DNA of 56,182 bases, taken from Thermoanaerobaculia bacterium (GTDB taxonomy: Bacteria > Acidobacteriota > Thermoanaerobaculia > Multivoradales > JAHEKO01). The notes under the pieces were generated by a model. The model ran no database searches. It was given only the letters and a program-made list of their open reading frames with translations, and was not told where the DNA came from. The stretch's first letter is position 1, and each line of letters begins with the position of its first letter. The stretch lies in NCBI GenBank assembly GCA_947259925.1, contig CAMYOG010000027.1, positions 1-56,182 on the forward strand, given 5' to 3'. The position numbers and the translations under genes were made by a program. Below are positions 1 to 8,480 of this stretch, in pieces.

Positions 1-662
1 ACCACCTCGTCGACCGCGGCGATCTCGGCATCGTAGGGAGATTCGTAGCGCGACGCGTACGGCTCGGTAGGCGTGTACGGGCTGTGCGGGTCGTAGAGGT
101 GGAGAAAGAGGAAGAAGGGCCGCTCGCCGACCGACCGCAGCCACGGCCGGATCGCCGCCAGCGTCTCGCGACCGGTTCTCTGGAAGCCACCCGCGCCGGC
201 GTCCAACCGGTACTCGATGTCGTCTTCGTACAGATCGAAGCCGTTGGCCAGCCCGGTCTCGCGCCGCATCACGAAGCTGCCGACCGCGGCACCGGTCGCG
301 TAGCCGGCGCGGCGCAGGAGCTCGGGCAGATACGGCAGGGCGTCGGTGCGCAGGGTGTAGCCGACGTTGCCGCGCACGCCGTGGTCGGGCGGCAACAGCC
401 CGGTGAGCATCGACGCGTGCGCCGGGAGCGTGGTCGGAGCCGGGCTGTACGCCCGCTCGAACAGGATCGCGTCGCCCCGCAGCGAGTCGATGTGGGGCGT
501 CGAGAGAGTCTGGTAGCCGTACGCGGGCAGCCGATCCGAACGCAGCGTATCGATCGAGATCAGGACGATTCCCGGCTGCTGCCCGGGCCCGCACGAGGTC
601 AGGACCAGGGTCGTCAGGGCGAGCCCGAGCCCCAGCGAGCAGACGATTCGAGAGCCCCTCAT
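1..662 (-). CDS. Sulfatase-superfamily lipoprotein, 3' part beyond the window
   Basis: The first 220 residues are present; the C-terminus lies beyond base 1. The N-terminus is a lipoprotein signal with lipobox LTSC and Cys24 as the lipidation site, so the enzyme should be anchored in an envelope membrane. The alkaline phosphatase/sulfatase fold starts at once: VLISIDTLRSDRL (around 33-45) carries the first metal-binding Asp, and APTTLPAHASMLTG (75-88) is the active-site segment. In classical sulfatases this segment reads C/S-x-P-x-R and the Cys or Ser becomes formylglycine; here it is T-L-P-A-H, with Thr78 in the nucleophile position. The later LYDPHSPY segment also fits the fold. The family is clear, the substrate is not: it may be a sulfatase, phosphodiesterase or phosphotransferase. 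Start ATG at 662 is preceded by TAGAAT 8 nt upstream and by no Shine-Dalgarno sequence. Confidence 0.85.
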   Translation of the reverse strand, partial: MRGSRIVCSLGLGLALTTLVLTSCGPGQQPGIVLISIDTLRSDRLPAYGYQTLSTPHIDSLRGDAILFERAYSPAPTTLPAHASMLTGLLPPDHGVRGNVGYTLRTDALPYLPELLRRAGYATGAAVGSFVMRRETGLANGFDLYEDDIEYRLDAGAGGFQRTGRETLAAIRPWLRSVGERPFFLFLHLYDPHSPYTPTEPYASRYESPYDAEIAAVDEV

Positions 663-670
663 CGGAGCCA

Positions 671-676
671 ATTCTA
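671..676 (-). promoter_or_regulatory. Possible -10 element for the sulfatase gene
   Basis: On the minus strand TAGAAT lies 8 nt before the ATG at 662. This would put transcription initiation at or next to the start codon. The box is read from sequence only, and no convincing -35 hexamer was found. Confidence 0.35.
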
Positions 677-720
677 GCCCGCCGGCCGGCCCCGGCCGGC
701 CGTTTCGGGCACCTTCACTG

Positions 721-729
721 TGCTAGTAT
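721..729 (+). promoter_or_regulatory. Possible extended -10 promoter upstream of the CNNM/CorC gene
   Basis: TGCTAGTAT matches the extended -10 pattern TGn-TAnnnT in the 172-bp divergent spacer between the sulfatase and the CNNM gene. The -35 region is poor. It would give a leader of about 100 nt. A second weaker box, TAGGAT at 817-822, lies closer to the start, so the true start site is uncertain. Confidence 0.3.
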
Positions 730-834
730 CCGCCCGACTGTGGACGACTCGCCCGACCCCCAACCACCTGACCTAGCCCGACTTTCACTCCGGTTTTCCG
801 CTCTGTCGTCATCCCGTAGGATCGAGGCCCCTTC

Positions 835-2196
835 GTGAGCGGCCTCTGGCTGATCGCGGCCGGTGGGCCGCCGATCGAGATCGGACTCAACCCCTGGGTG
901 GGCCTCGCCCTGGGCATATTCCTGGTCCTGCTGAACGGCTTCTTCGTCGCCGCGGAGTTCGCCCTGGTGAAGGTGCGGCCGACCCAGCTCGAGCCGCACG
1001 TCGAGCGGGGAGACCGCCGCGCCCGGGCGGCTCGGCACATGGTCACCCACCTCGACGCCTACCTGTCGGCGACCCAGCTGGGCATCACCCTGGCCAGCCT
1101 GGCGCTCGGCTGGATCGGCGAGCCGGCGTTCGCCTGGCTGCTCGAGCCGCTGATCATGAGGATCCCCGGCGCCAGTCCGGCCCTGCTGCACACCATCAGC
1201 CTGACCACCGCCTTCATGGTGATCACGATCCTGCACATCGTCCTGGGCGAGCTGGCTCCGAAGTCGATCGCCATCCGCAAACCCGAGCCGACCAGTCTGT
1301 GGATAGCGCTGCCGCTGATCGCCTTCTACAAGATCACCTACCCGGCGATCTGGGTCCTCAACCACAGCGCTAACGCGATCCTCAAGCTCTTCGGTATCGA
1401 GCCGGTCAGCGAGGAGGAGGCGGCGGCCGACGAGGAGGAGCTGCGGCTGATCCTCGCCTCGACCCAGCCGGACGCGATCTCCGATCAGAAGCGCGACATC
1501 CTCGACAACGTCTTCGAGCTGTCACACCGGACGGCCCGACAGATCATGCTGCCACGCCCCGACGTGGTCTTCATGTCGACCTCCCAGACCCTCGAGGAGA
1601 ACCTCGAGGTCGCGCGCGGCAGCGGCCACACCCGCTTCCCGCTGGTCGAGGAGGGCGACGATCTCGATCACGTCATCGGCCTGATCCACATCAAGGACGT
1701 CTTCCGCTCCGATCCGGCTCCGGAGAGCCTGGCGCCCTTGATGCGGGAGATCGTCTTCGTGCCCGACACCATGCGTCTCGACCGCCTGCTGCGCCGGATG
1801 CGGGCCGAGCGGAGCCACATGGCGGCGGTGCTCGACGAGTTCGGCGGGGTCAGCGGCATCGTCACCATGGAGGACGTGCTCGAGGAGATCGTCGGCGAGA
1901 TCCAGGACGAGTTCGATCTCGAGCCCCCGGAGCTGATCAAGACCGACGACTCGACCTACGAGATCTCCGGCCAGATGCTGGTCAAGGACCTCGAGGACGA
2001 GCTGTCGATCGAGTTCAGCGAGCGCGATGAGGACACCATCGGCGGCGTGATCCTCTCCGAGCTCGGCAGACGACCGCGACCCGGCGACTCGGTGGTGCTC
2101 GAGCCGCTCAGCCTGGAGGTCTTGGAGATCGACGGCAACCGGGCCAAGACCGTCAAGGCCAGGCTGGCGACGAAGGGGCCGCGGAGCCGTCCCTAG
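835..2196 (+). CDS. Hemolysin-family membrane protein with CNNM, CBS-pair and CorC/HlyC domains
   Basis: 453 residues in the order expected for the CNNM/CorC (TlyC-type) family. An N-terminal DUF21/CNNM membrane domain covers about 20-200, with hydrophobic stretches around 20-40, 85-110, 125-150 and 160-180. A CBS pair covers about 205-350 (ARQIMLPRPDVVF, GHTRFPLVEEGDD, DEFGGVSGIVTMEDVLEEI). A C-terminal transporter-associated CorC_HlyC domain covers about 365-450. Members act in the inner membrane, most plausibly in magnesium or cobalt efflux and homeostasis; the old hemolysin name should not be read as toxin activity. Start is GTG at 835 with GAGG 7 nt upstream. The stop overlaps the stop of convergent proS in a shared CTAG, leaving no room for a terminator between the two genes. 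Confidence 0.9.
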   Translation: MSGLWLIAAGGPPIEIGLNPWVGLALGIFLVLLNGFFVAAEFALVKVRPTQLEPHVERGDRRARAARHMVTHLDAYLSATQLGITLASLALGWIGEPAFAWLLEPLIMRIPGASPALLHTISLTTAFMVITILHIVLGELAPKSIAIRKPEPTSLWIALPLIAFYKITYPAIWVLNHSANAILKLFGIEPVSEEEAAADEEELRLILASTQPDAISDQKRDILDNVFELSHRTARQIMLPRPDVVFMSTSQTLEENLEVARGSGHTRFPLVEEGDDLDHVIGLIHIKDVFRSDPAPESLAPLMREIVFVPDTMRLDRLLRRMRAERSHMAAVLDEFGGVSGIVTMEDVLEEIVGEIQDEFDLEPPELIKTDDSTYEISGQMLVKDLEDELSIEFSERDEDTIGGVILSELGRRPRPGDSVVLEPLSLEVLEIDGNRAKTVKARLATKGPRSRP

Positions 2197-3908
2197 GCGC
2201 CCGGCGGCCGGATCAGCTCCAGCACCCGCTCGGCGGCGCCGTCCACGGGCACCAGCTCCTTGTCGCCGCCGCGGCGGAGCGAGATCTCGACCTTGCCGTC
2301 GGCGAGCGACTTCGAGCCGATCACCACCCGCACCGGGATACCGACCAGGTCGGCGTCGTTGAACTTGACGCCCGGCCGCTCGTCGCGGTCGTCGAGCAGC
2401 ACGTCGACGCCGTGGCTCTGGAGATCGTGGTAGACCCCCTCGGCGGCGGCGACCACCGCGTCGTCCCGGTTGGTGAGCGGCGTCACCAACGCCGTGAACG
2501 GCGCCAGCGGCAGCGGCCAGATGATGCCGCTGTCGTCATGGTTCTGCTCGATCGCGGCGGCGATCGTGCGTCCGATGCCGAGGCCGTAGCAGCCCATCAT
2601 CATCGGCCGCTCCTGGCCCTGCTCGTCGGTGTAGTTGCAGCCCATCGGCTCGGAGTACTTGCTGCCGAGCTTGAAGATGTGCCCGACCTCGATGCCCCGG
2701 CTGAGCGTCAGCTCGCTGCCGCAACGCGGGCAGGCGTCGCCGCCGGTCACCAGCAGCAGGTCGGTGAACTCCGCGAGGTCGACATCCCGGCCCCAGTTGA
2801 CTCCGGTCAGGTGTGCGTCGGTGACGTTGGCGCCGCAGACGACGTTGGTCAGGCCGCGCACCGACTCGTCGGCGATCAGCCGCACCGTGTCGGGCAGGCC
2901 GACCGGGCCGGCGAAGCCGACCTCGGCGCCGCTCACCGAGCGGACCAGCGCCTCACCCGCGAGCGCCACCTCGGGCAGGTCCAGATGGTTGGCAAGCTTG
3001 GTCTGGTTGATCTCGCGATCGCCGCGGATCAGCACCGCGACCGGTCCGTCCGACGTCTCGTAGAGGAGCGTCTTCACCACCCGCTCCGGCCCGACTCCGA
3101 GCAGCTCGGCTACCTCGGCGACCGAGGTGCAGCTCGGGGTCGACACCTGCTGGCGCTCGGCCGGCGGCTCGGCGGCGGGGGCGGCCAGGGGCTGGGTCTC
3201 GGCGCGCTCGACGTTGGCGCCGTAGCCGCACTCGCGGCAGCTCACCACCTGGCTCTCGCCGGTGTCGGCCAGCACCATGAACTCGTGCGAGGAGGAGCCG
3301 CCGATGGCGCCGGTGTCGGCCTCGACGCGCGAGAAGTCGAGCTGGCAGGCGGTGAAGATCCGTTGGTAGGCGAGATCCATCTGGTCGTAGGCGGCGTCGA
3401 GACCGGCCTCGTCGACGTCGAACGAGTAGGCGTCCTTCATGATGAACTCGCGCCCGCGCATCAGGCCGAAGCGGGGCCGGATCTCGTCCCGGAACTTGAC
3501 CTGGATCTGGTACAGGTTCGTCGGTAGTTGGCGGTAGCTGCGGATGTCGCGCCGGACGATGTCGGTCACCACCTCCTCGTGGGTGGGGCCGAGGCAGAAG
3601 TCGCGCTCGTGTCGATCGCGCACGCGTAGCAGCTCCTTGCCGTACGCCCGCCAACGCCCGGACTCACGCCAGAGATCGGCGTCGTGGACCACCGGCATGT
3701 GCAGCTCGATGGCGCCCGCGGCGTCGAGCTCGCGCCGCACGATCGCGCTCAGCTTCTGGAGACTGCGCCACCCGAACGGCAGGTAGGAGTAGATCCCGGC
3801 CGCCTCCTTCCGAATCATCCCGGCACGCACCATCAGCCGATGGCTGACGACCTCGGCGTCGGCGGGCACTTCGCGGGTGGTGAACAGATAGTAAGAGCTC
3901 CAACGCAC
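2193..3908 (-). CDS. proS: Prolyl-tRNA synthetase
   Basis: 571 residues, the usual length of the bacterial-type enzyme with an inserted editing domain. It charges tRNA-Pro with proline in the cytoplasm. The start MRWSSYYLFTTREVPADAEV and the following RAGMIRKEAAGIYSYLPFG are typical. Class II motif 2 lies around 130-160 (FCLGPTHEEV, then YQIQVKFRDEIRPRFGLMR), the YbaK-like editing insertion around 235-390, motif 3 near 435-450 (GCYGLGIGR), and the anticodon-binding domain closes the protein. Start is GTG. The gene is last in a minus-strand series and ends head-on with the CNNM gene, sharing CTAG for both stop codons. No broken or missing motifs were noticed. Confidence 0.97.
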   Translation of the reverse strand: MRWSSYYLFTTREVPADAEVVSHRLMVRAGMIRKEAAGIYSYLPFGWRSLQKLSAIVRRELDAAGAIELHMPVVHDADLWRESGRWRAYGKELLRVRDRHERDFCLGPTHEEVVTDIVRRDIRSYRQLPTNLYQIQVKFRDEIRPRFGLMRGREFIMKDAYSFDVDEAGLDAAYDQMDLAYQRIFTACQLDFSRVEADTGAIGGSSSHEFMVLADTGESQVVSCRECGYGANVERAETQPLAAPAAEPPAERQQVSTPSCTSVAEVAELLGVGPERVVKTLLYETSDGPVAVLIRGDREINQTKLANHLDLPEVALAGEALVRSVSGAEVGFAGPVGLPDTVRLIADESVRGLTNVVCGANVTDAHLTGVNWGRDVDLAEFTDLLLVTGGDACPRCGSELTLSRGIEVGHIFKLGSKYSEPMGCNYTDEQGQERPMMMGCYGLGIGRTIAAAIEQNHDDSGIIWPLPLAPFTALVTPLTNRDDAVVAAAEGVYHDLQSHGVDVLLDDRDERPGVKFNDADLVGIPVRVVIGSKSLADGKVEISLRRGGDKELVPVDGAAERVLELIRPPGA

Positions 3909-3990
3909 TAGATCGGATCACCCCCCTCTCCCTCGAACGCTCCTCCAGCATTGGATCGACTCGTCAGCGAGCCGCGAGGCGAAGCCATCG

Positions 3991-4038
3991 CTCTTTCGCC
4001 CTCGAGGTGGGAAAGAGACGCCACCACCCGGAGCTCAC
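3991..4038. repeat. Dispersed intergenic hairpin element, family B, copy 1
   Basis: Read on the minus strand this is GTGAGCTCCGG, a short spacer, then TCTCTTTCCC, a loop, and GGGCGAAAGAG. The last two segments can pair as a hairpin. The same layout with small changes recurs at 26982-27030. It lies about 35 nt past the stop of the zinc-ribbon TPR gene and about 80 nt ahead of proS, so it could act as a terminator or an mRNA 3'-end element. Confidence 0.5.
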
Positions 4039-4073
4039 GTAGCTGGTAGGGGCTACTCATGCTCAGCGCGGGC

Positions 4074-5918
4074 CTAGTGGTTTCCCTGGCGGACGCGTTG
4101 GAGGAGGCGGCTCGAGTCCTGGAGGCACTCCATCATCCGCTGCTCGATCGAGCCGCGGCCGCCGATCTCCCGCGCCCGGGCGAAGACGCCGCGTGCCTGC
4201 TCGTCCTCGCCCGCGGCCAGGAGCGCCATCCCCAGCTTGGTCAGGTTGGTCTCGCTCGGACCGAGCTCGCTACTGCGCGAAAGGAACTCGACCGCCTGCG
4301 GGAACTCCTCGCGCTTGTAGTGGACCCAGCCGACGGCCGCCAGCGGGAACTGCTTGAGCTCTTCCGGCGCCAGCTCCACCGCCCGCTGGGCGTACTCGAG
4401 CGCCTGGTCGAGGCTCTCCCCCATCTCCGCCAGGTTGTAGGCGATCTCGTAGTACGCGATCGTCTTCGAGAAGCTCGATTCGCTCCGCTCGAGCAGGTCC
4501 CTGCCGACCCGGTTCCCCTCGCGAAAGCGGCCCTCGGTGCGCAGCGCCTCGATCAGAGTCGCGCAGGCGGTCGCGGTCAGCATCTCGCCCGGATCGAGGT
4601 CGATCACCCGTCGTGCCATCACCTCCGATTCGCGGCTCCGATTGAGCTCGAGGCAGGCCATGGCGAACGACGTCAGCAGCATCGGATTGTCCGGGTCGAG
4701 GCCGATCGCCCGCTGATAGCAGGAGATCGCCCGCGTCGGATTCTCGCGCGAGAGGTGCTGTTCCGCCTGCTCCAGCAGTCGGCTCGCCTCCTCGCCCACC
4801 TCGGGCAGCGGACCGCGCTCCTGGCCGGAGAGATAGCGCACCAGATCCTGGTAGCGCATTTTGCGCGGGTTGAGCCGCTCGGCGTGCCGAAAGGCATCGA
4901 GCGCCTTGCGGTTCCACTTCCGATCGAGATACGCCATGCCGAGCAGGTAATGGGCTTCCTCGTAAGCGGGGTCGTGGCGCACGACCAGCTCCAGGTTGTC
5001 GATCGCTGGGGTGAGCTTGCCCATCTCGTAGAGGCAGCTCGAGAGCATGAATCTGGCCTGCGGGATGGCATCGATCTCAACCGCTCGCTCGAGCAGGGCG
5101 ACCGCCTGGCTCAACCGGTCCTGGTCGGCGTAGACGGCACCGAGGCTGAAGTTGGCCAGGAACGAGTCGGGCTCGAGCTGCACCGCCCGCCGCAGCAGCT
5201 CCTCGGCACGCTCGGTCTCGCCCCGCTCGTGATGGATGACGCCACTGTAGACGACGGCGTCGTAGTGATCCGGTCGGAACTCCAGGACGCGCTTGAAGAA
5301 CGGCAGCGCGCGGTCGCCGAGGCCGTCGTTGAAGTAGGTCTCGCCGATGAAATAGGCCAGCTCGTAGTTGGAATCGTCGAGCTCGTAGGCGCTCTCGAGC
5401 GCTTGTCGAGCGCGCTCCAGCTCGAAGGCGAAGAGGGCGTACTCGGCCTCCTCGAGCAGCCGCAGAAACGCCGGACGGCGATCACCCCGGTAGAGGGCAC
5501 CGATCCGCTCCTTGACGTCGACGAAGCGCTCGCGCTTCTCCAGCGTCAGGAGCTGGTAGTTCATGCGCGCCTCCCACATCTCGCTCCACTCGTCCCGACC
5601 GAGCAGCCGCTTGCTCTCCAGAAGCTCCCGCAGGGTGGTCAGGCCGCTCTGGTTGATCAGGATGTTGCGCTCCTGCTTGTCGAGCGCCGTGAGCAGGTGG
5701 CGGACCGTCTCGGCCGTCCGCTTGACCGCCTCCTCGAGCACCGAGATGCGCTCGAGCAGGTGCTCGTCGAACGAGAAGCTCTCCTCGGCCTGCTCGTCGT
5801 CGAAGCCGCGCGCCTCCTCGGTGAAGCCGCCGGAGACCACCAGCAGCTTCTGGTTGCAGCGGCCGCAGAACTCGAGCTCGTCCGTGTTGGGGGCGCCGCA
5901 CGCCTGGCAGAACATCAT
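4074..5918 (-). CDS. TPR-repeat protein with N-terminal zinc ribbon
   Basis: 614 residues. Residues 1-22 form a rubredoxin-like zinc ribbon with Cys4-x2-Cys7 and Cys18-x2-Cys21 (FCQACG ... FCGRCN). A charged, heptad-like region around 40-100 (HLLERISVLEEAVKRTAETV) looks like a coiled coil. From about 150 to 600 there are many tetratricopeptide units, for example ALPFFKRVLEFRPDHYDAVV, ALEYAQRAVELAPEEL and SCYQRAIGLDPDNP. No enzyme motif, signal peptide or membrane segment is seen, so this is probably a cytoplasmic scaffold. Two ATGs are adjacent (5918 and 5915) and no good Shine-Dalgarno sequence precedes them. It stands alone between proS and the ECF/anti-sigma/bactofilin-like set, and its function is unknown. 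Confidence 0.85.
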   Translation of the reverse strand: MMFCQACGAPNTDELEFCGRCNQKLLVVSGGFTEEARGFDDEQAEESFSFDEHLLERISVLEEAVKRTAETVRHLLTALDKQERNILINQSGLTTLRELLESKRLLGRDEWSEMWEARMNYQLLTLEKRERFVDVKERIGALYRGDRRPAFLRLLEEAEYALFAFELERARQALESAYELDDSNYELAYFIGETYFNDGLGDRALPFFKRVLEFRPDHYDAVVYSGVIHHERGETERAEELLRRAVQLEPDSFLANFSLGAVYADQDRLSQAVALLERAVEIDAIPQARFMLSSCLYEMGKLTPAIDNLELVVRHDPAYEEAHYLLGMAYLDRKWNRKALDAFRHAERLNPRKMRYQDLVRYLSGQERGPLPEVGEEASRLLEQAEQHLSRENPTRAISCYQRAIGLDPDNPMLLTSFAMACLELNRSRESEVMARRVIDLDPGEMLTATACATLIEALRTEGRFREGNRVGRDLLERSESSFSKTIAYYEIAYNLAEMGESLDQALEYAQRAVELAPEELKQFPLAAVGWVHYKREEFPQAVEFLSRSSELGPSETNLTKLGMALLAAGEDEQARGVFARAREIGGRGSIEQRMMECLQDSSRLLQRVRQGNH

Positions 5919-6056
5919 GAGGAGGGGCCGAGAACGGCCGCGCGGAGTCGGGAGATCATGTGAAAGAAGGCCCCGTGTAGAGGCCGCCGAGAGGCATCGA
6001 GCCTACGGGATAGGGTGCTGAAGTTCAAGCACGCCGCGGCCGGCGGCGGGGGCGAT

Positions 6057-7007
6057 CTAGCGGACGGCGTCGATCGCCCGAGCGGGCCCGAGCGCGCTCT
6101 CGAACCAGGGCTCACGCCGACCGAACTTCGTGGTCAGGGAAGCGCCGATGGCGATCAGCGAGGCGAGCGTCCAGGTCCACGACCCGACCCACGGAACCAG
6201 CTTCAGAACGCCGAGCAGGCAGAGGCCGAGAATCGCCGCGTTGAGCGGAATCCAGCGTCGCTTCAGCAGTCGCTGGACCACCCACTGACCGAGGGCGTGA
6301 AAGAGCGCCACCATCCCCCAGAGCTTGAGCAGCACGGCCACCAGCACGACCATCAGCAGCAACGGCACACCTACCAGCACCGCGGCGAAGGCGCTGAACA
6401 GGAGGGCGCTCAGGAAGAGCGCCAGCACCCCGGAGAGACCGACGAAGAAGTTGCGAAACGGCTCCTGTTGGATCGCCTCCGAGCCGCTCAGCACACCCCG
6501 ACCGCCGATCGCGAAGAGCAACAGGGTCCAGGCCAGCCACGCCGCGAGCAGCGCCAGCTTGGCGCCGAGCACGACCGGCGACACCACCGGCTGGCCGAGG
6601 CTCGGACCGCCGAGCAGGATGATCCAGGCGGCGCCGACGGTCGGATAGGCGACCGAGCGCCCGTCGATGCGGGCTCCCGGATCGGCCTCGAGCCGGCCGC
6701 CGAGGACGAACACGTCGCCTCCGACCTGCGCGCTCGGGCCGAGGTGGGCGTCACCGCCCAGGACGATGACGTCACCCCGGACGCGGCCGATGACGTCGAT
6801 CGAGCCGTTGATCGCGGCGACGTCGGCCGCCGCTTCGCCGGCGACCTGCAGATCGCGGCCGAGGGCGACGACCTGGCGAGACGCCACGCTCCCCTCGCCG
6901 ATCACCAGGCCGCGCTGCTCGGTCTCGGCGTCGAGGGCGCGCGCGCCGGCGCTGCCGACCGCCGCTAGCACGAGCAGTGGTAGGAGAGCGACGAGCCGCT
7001 GGATCAC
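6057..7007 (-). CDS. Bactofilin-like/polymer-forming domain membrane protein
   Basis: 316 residues from a GTG at 7007. A signal-like hydrophobic N-terminus (VALLPLLVLAAVGSAGARA) is followed at about 30-115 by short repeating beta turns of the kind seen in bactofilin-like right-handed beta-helices (VVALGRDLQVAGEAAADV, GSIDVIGRVRGDVIVLGG, QVGGDVFVLGGRLEADPG). The C-terminal 190 residues hold about five or six membrane helices. Start overlaps the upstream anti-sigma stop as GTGA, indicating translational coupling. Similar ECF/anti-sigma/polymer-domain sets occur in other bacteria, and a role in envelope stress sensing is an inference from that context. An in-frame open stretch continues upstream to 7772, but it runs across the anti-sigma and sigma genes and is not the real start. 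Confidence 0.75.
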   Translation of the reverse strand: MIQRLVALLPLLVLAAVGSAGARALDAETEQRGLVIGEGSVASRQVVALGRDLQVAGEAAADVAAINGSIDVIGRVRGDVIVLGGDAHLGPSAQVGGDVFVLGGRLEADPGARIDGRSVAYPTVGAAWIILLGGPSLGQPVVSPVVLGAKLALLAAWLAWTLLLFAIGGRGVLSGSEAIQQEPFRNFFVGLSGVLALFLSALLFSAFAAVLVGVPLLLMVVLVAVLLKLWGMVALFHALGQWVVQRLLKRRWIPLNAAILGLCLLGVLKLVPWVGSWTWTLASLIAIGASLTTKFGRREPWFESALGPARAIDAVR

Positions 7008-7582
7008 TCGTCGTGCTGGGTACTCTCGACCACCCGTTCCGTCTTCCAGGATCGGATCAGGAAGCGTAGGAAGAGGATGTCGACACCCAGAACGAAGAGT
7101 GCGAAGACCGCGGTCTGAACCGGAGAGGTGCCGATGATCTCCCCCACCGCCATGCCGAGACCCTGCCAGGAAGCAGCCAAGAGGCCTGCGCCGGCGGTCA
7201 CGGTCGAGCGGAGGAGCTCGGCGATCGCCACCAGCGCTCCGGCGCCCGGCAGCTCGCCCGCTCCGGCACCCACCAGAATCGCCGACAGACCGCTCAGCAC
7301 CACCAGGATCGACACCGCCGCAATCCAGCTGCGCGGGTAGCGCGCTTCCCATGCGGCGGCCGGGAGCGAGCTCATCACTTCCTCGGTGAAGCCCTCGCGC
7401 ACTTCGACGCGATCGCTCGCCAGCAGCTCGAACAGGGCCGGCAGCTCCTCCTTTTCCCGCCTGCATCGCGCGCACGATAGCAGGTGCCGGTGCAGCTGAG
7501 CCCTCTCGGCGGTCGAGAGACCGCCATCCGCCTCCAGGTAGAGCCACTCGAGGTAGACGTTGTGATCGGTGTCGCGGGCCAT
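7004..7582 (-). CDS. Anti-sigma factor with zinc-finger (ZAS) domain and membrane helices
   Basis: 192 residues. The N-terminal 45 residues carry the zinc anti-sigma motif H-x3-C-x2-C (RHLLSCARC), which in this family binds the partner ECF sigma factor. Hydrophobic segments follow at about 85-110, 120-150 and 155-175, so the protein should hold the sigma factor at the inner membrane. It begins about 30 nt after the ECF sigma gene and overlaps the bactofilin-like gene by four bases, as expected for a sigma/anti-sigma operon. The inducing signal is unknown. Confidence 0.85.
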   Translation of the reverse strand: MARDTDHNVYLEWLYLEADGGLSTAERAQLHRHLLSCARCRREKEELPALFELLASDRVEVREGFTEEVMSSLPAAAWEARYPRSWIAAVSILVVLSGLSAILVGAGAGELPGAGALVAIAELLRSTVTAGAGLLAASWQGLGMAVGEIIGTSPVQTAVFALFVLGVDILFLRFLIRSWKTERVVESTQHDE

Positions 7583-7612
7583 GGAGTCGATCTCCTGGTC
7601 GGAATACGGGCC

Positions 7613-8200
7613 TTAGTCGGTCATGAAGTCGCGCAGTCGCTCCTTGAGCATCTGTCGACCTCGAAAGAGTTTGTTCTTCACGGTGCCGAGGGGCATCTCC
7701 TTGAGCGTCGCGATCTCCTCGTAGGAGAGCTCCCCGTAGTGTCGCAGCACGATCAACTCCCGGTACTCCCACGGCAGGCGCTCGATCGCCTCCTGAATCG
7801 CCACGCCGCGCTCGACGTTGCGCAGATCGCCGTACGGTCCGCGGTCACCACTCGGGAACTCCCAGGTCCGCTGCTCGTCGCTGTTGGCCAGCGGCCGGTC
7901 CATCGAGACCAGCTGCAGTCGGCGCTTGCGGATCTCGTCGATGGCGGCGTTCTGGGCCACTCGGAACAACCAGGTCGAGAACTTGTACTTCGGGTTGTAG
8001 CGATCGAGAGCTCGGTAGACCTTGAGGAAGACCTCCTGAGCCAGATCGTTGGCCTCGCCGTAGTCGCGGAGGAGCCGGTAGAGGTAGTTGACCAGCCGGC
8101 CCTGGTAGCGGTTGACGAGCTCACTGAATTTCTCCTGGTCTCCCTCGAGCACCGCGGCGATCAGATCCTTGTCGGTCGTCTGCGGCAGCTCGTTCGTCAT
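7613..8200 (-). CDS. RpoE-type ECF sigma-70 factor
   Basis: 195 residues with both ECF regions. Region 2 covers about 15-85 (FSELVNRYQGRLVNYLYRL, DLAQEVFLKVYRAL, KFSTWLFRVAQNAAID). Region 4 covers about 135-190 (LPWEYRELIVLRHYGELSYEEIATL, LGTVKNKLFRGRQMLKERL) with a helix-turn-helix that would read the -35 element. It directs RNA polymerase to a stress or envelope regulon. The anti-sigma gene just downstream is its likely inhibitor. No classical ECF autoregulatory promoter (AAC-N16-CGT) was found in the 100 bases upstream. Confidence 0.93.
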   Translation of the reverse strand: MTNELPQTTDKDLIAAVLEGDQEKFSELVNRYQGRLVNYLYRLLRDYGEANDLAQEVFLKVYRALDRYNPKYKFSTWLFRVAQNAAIDEIRKRRLQLVSMDRPLANSDEQRTWEFPSGDRGPYGDLRNVERGVAIQEAIERLPWEYRELIVLRHYGELSYEEIATLKEMPLGTVKNKLFRGRQMLKERLRDFMTD

Positions 8201-8302
8201 TTTCTACGCGACCGGGAGCGAAAGGTTGCAGACGTGAGAGGTGATAGGAGGTAGCAGGAAGCTGCCGGTTGCGCCGCGTTTATGCCCCTCCGCGGCCTCC
8301 GT

Positions 8303-8461
8303 CTATCCTTTGTAAAGACGCCGTCCGAGCAGGAAGAGGGCACCGCCGATCGCCAGCATGGCGATCTCGGTGCGCAGGGCCTCGTAGAAGAGGCCGACCA
8401 GGAGTGCCGAGCCGACGACGACCAGCCCGAGAACCTGCAGGACCCACCCCAAGCTCTGCAT
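8303..8461 (-). CDS. Small two-helix membrane protein, unknown function
   Basis: 52 residues starting MQSLGWVLQV. Two hydrophobic segments (about 5-24 and 31-46) are joined by a short turn with Glu and Arg and end in RRLYKG, as in a small inner-membrane hairpin. An in-frame upstream ATG exists at 8527, but it lies inside the palindromic repeat and would add residues encoded by repeat DNA. The ATG at 8461 is better: TAGACT sits 7 nt upstream on the minus strand. No family was recognised. It lies between a repeat hairpin and the ECF sigma gene. Confidence 0.55.
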   Translation of the reverse strand: MQSLGWVLQVLGLVVVGSALLVGLFYEALRTEIAMLAIGGALFLLGRRLYKG

Positions 8462-8468
8462 CCGGCGC

Positions 8469-8474
8469 AGTCTA
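8469..8474 (-). promoter_or_regulatory. Possible -10 element immediately before the small membrane protein gene
   Basis: TAGACT on the minus strand lies 7 nt before the ATG at 8461, in the same position as TAnnnT boxes before several other genes in this window. If used, the transcript would be leaderless or nearly so. Confidence 0.3.
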
Positions 8475-8480
8475 CCCCGC

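Noticed and set aside
4059..5963. 634-codon open frame opposite the zinc-ribbon TPR gene
   Set aside because: It mirrors the TPR gene in a GC-rich region; its translation is Arg/Leu/Glu-rich without domains, while the minus strand gives clear TPR units.
6057..7772. Longer version of the bactofilin-like gene
   Set aside because: The extra 255 codons overlap the anti-sigma and sigma genes in another frame; GTG 7007 coupled by GTGA is the better start.
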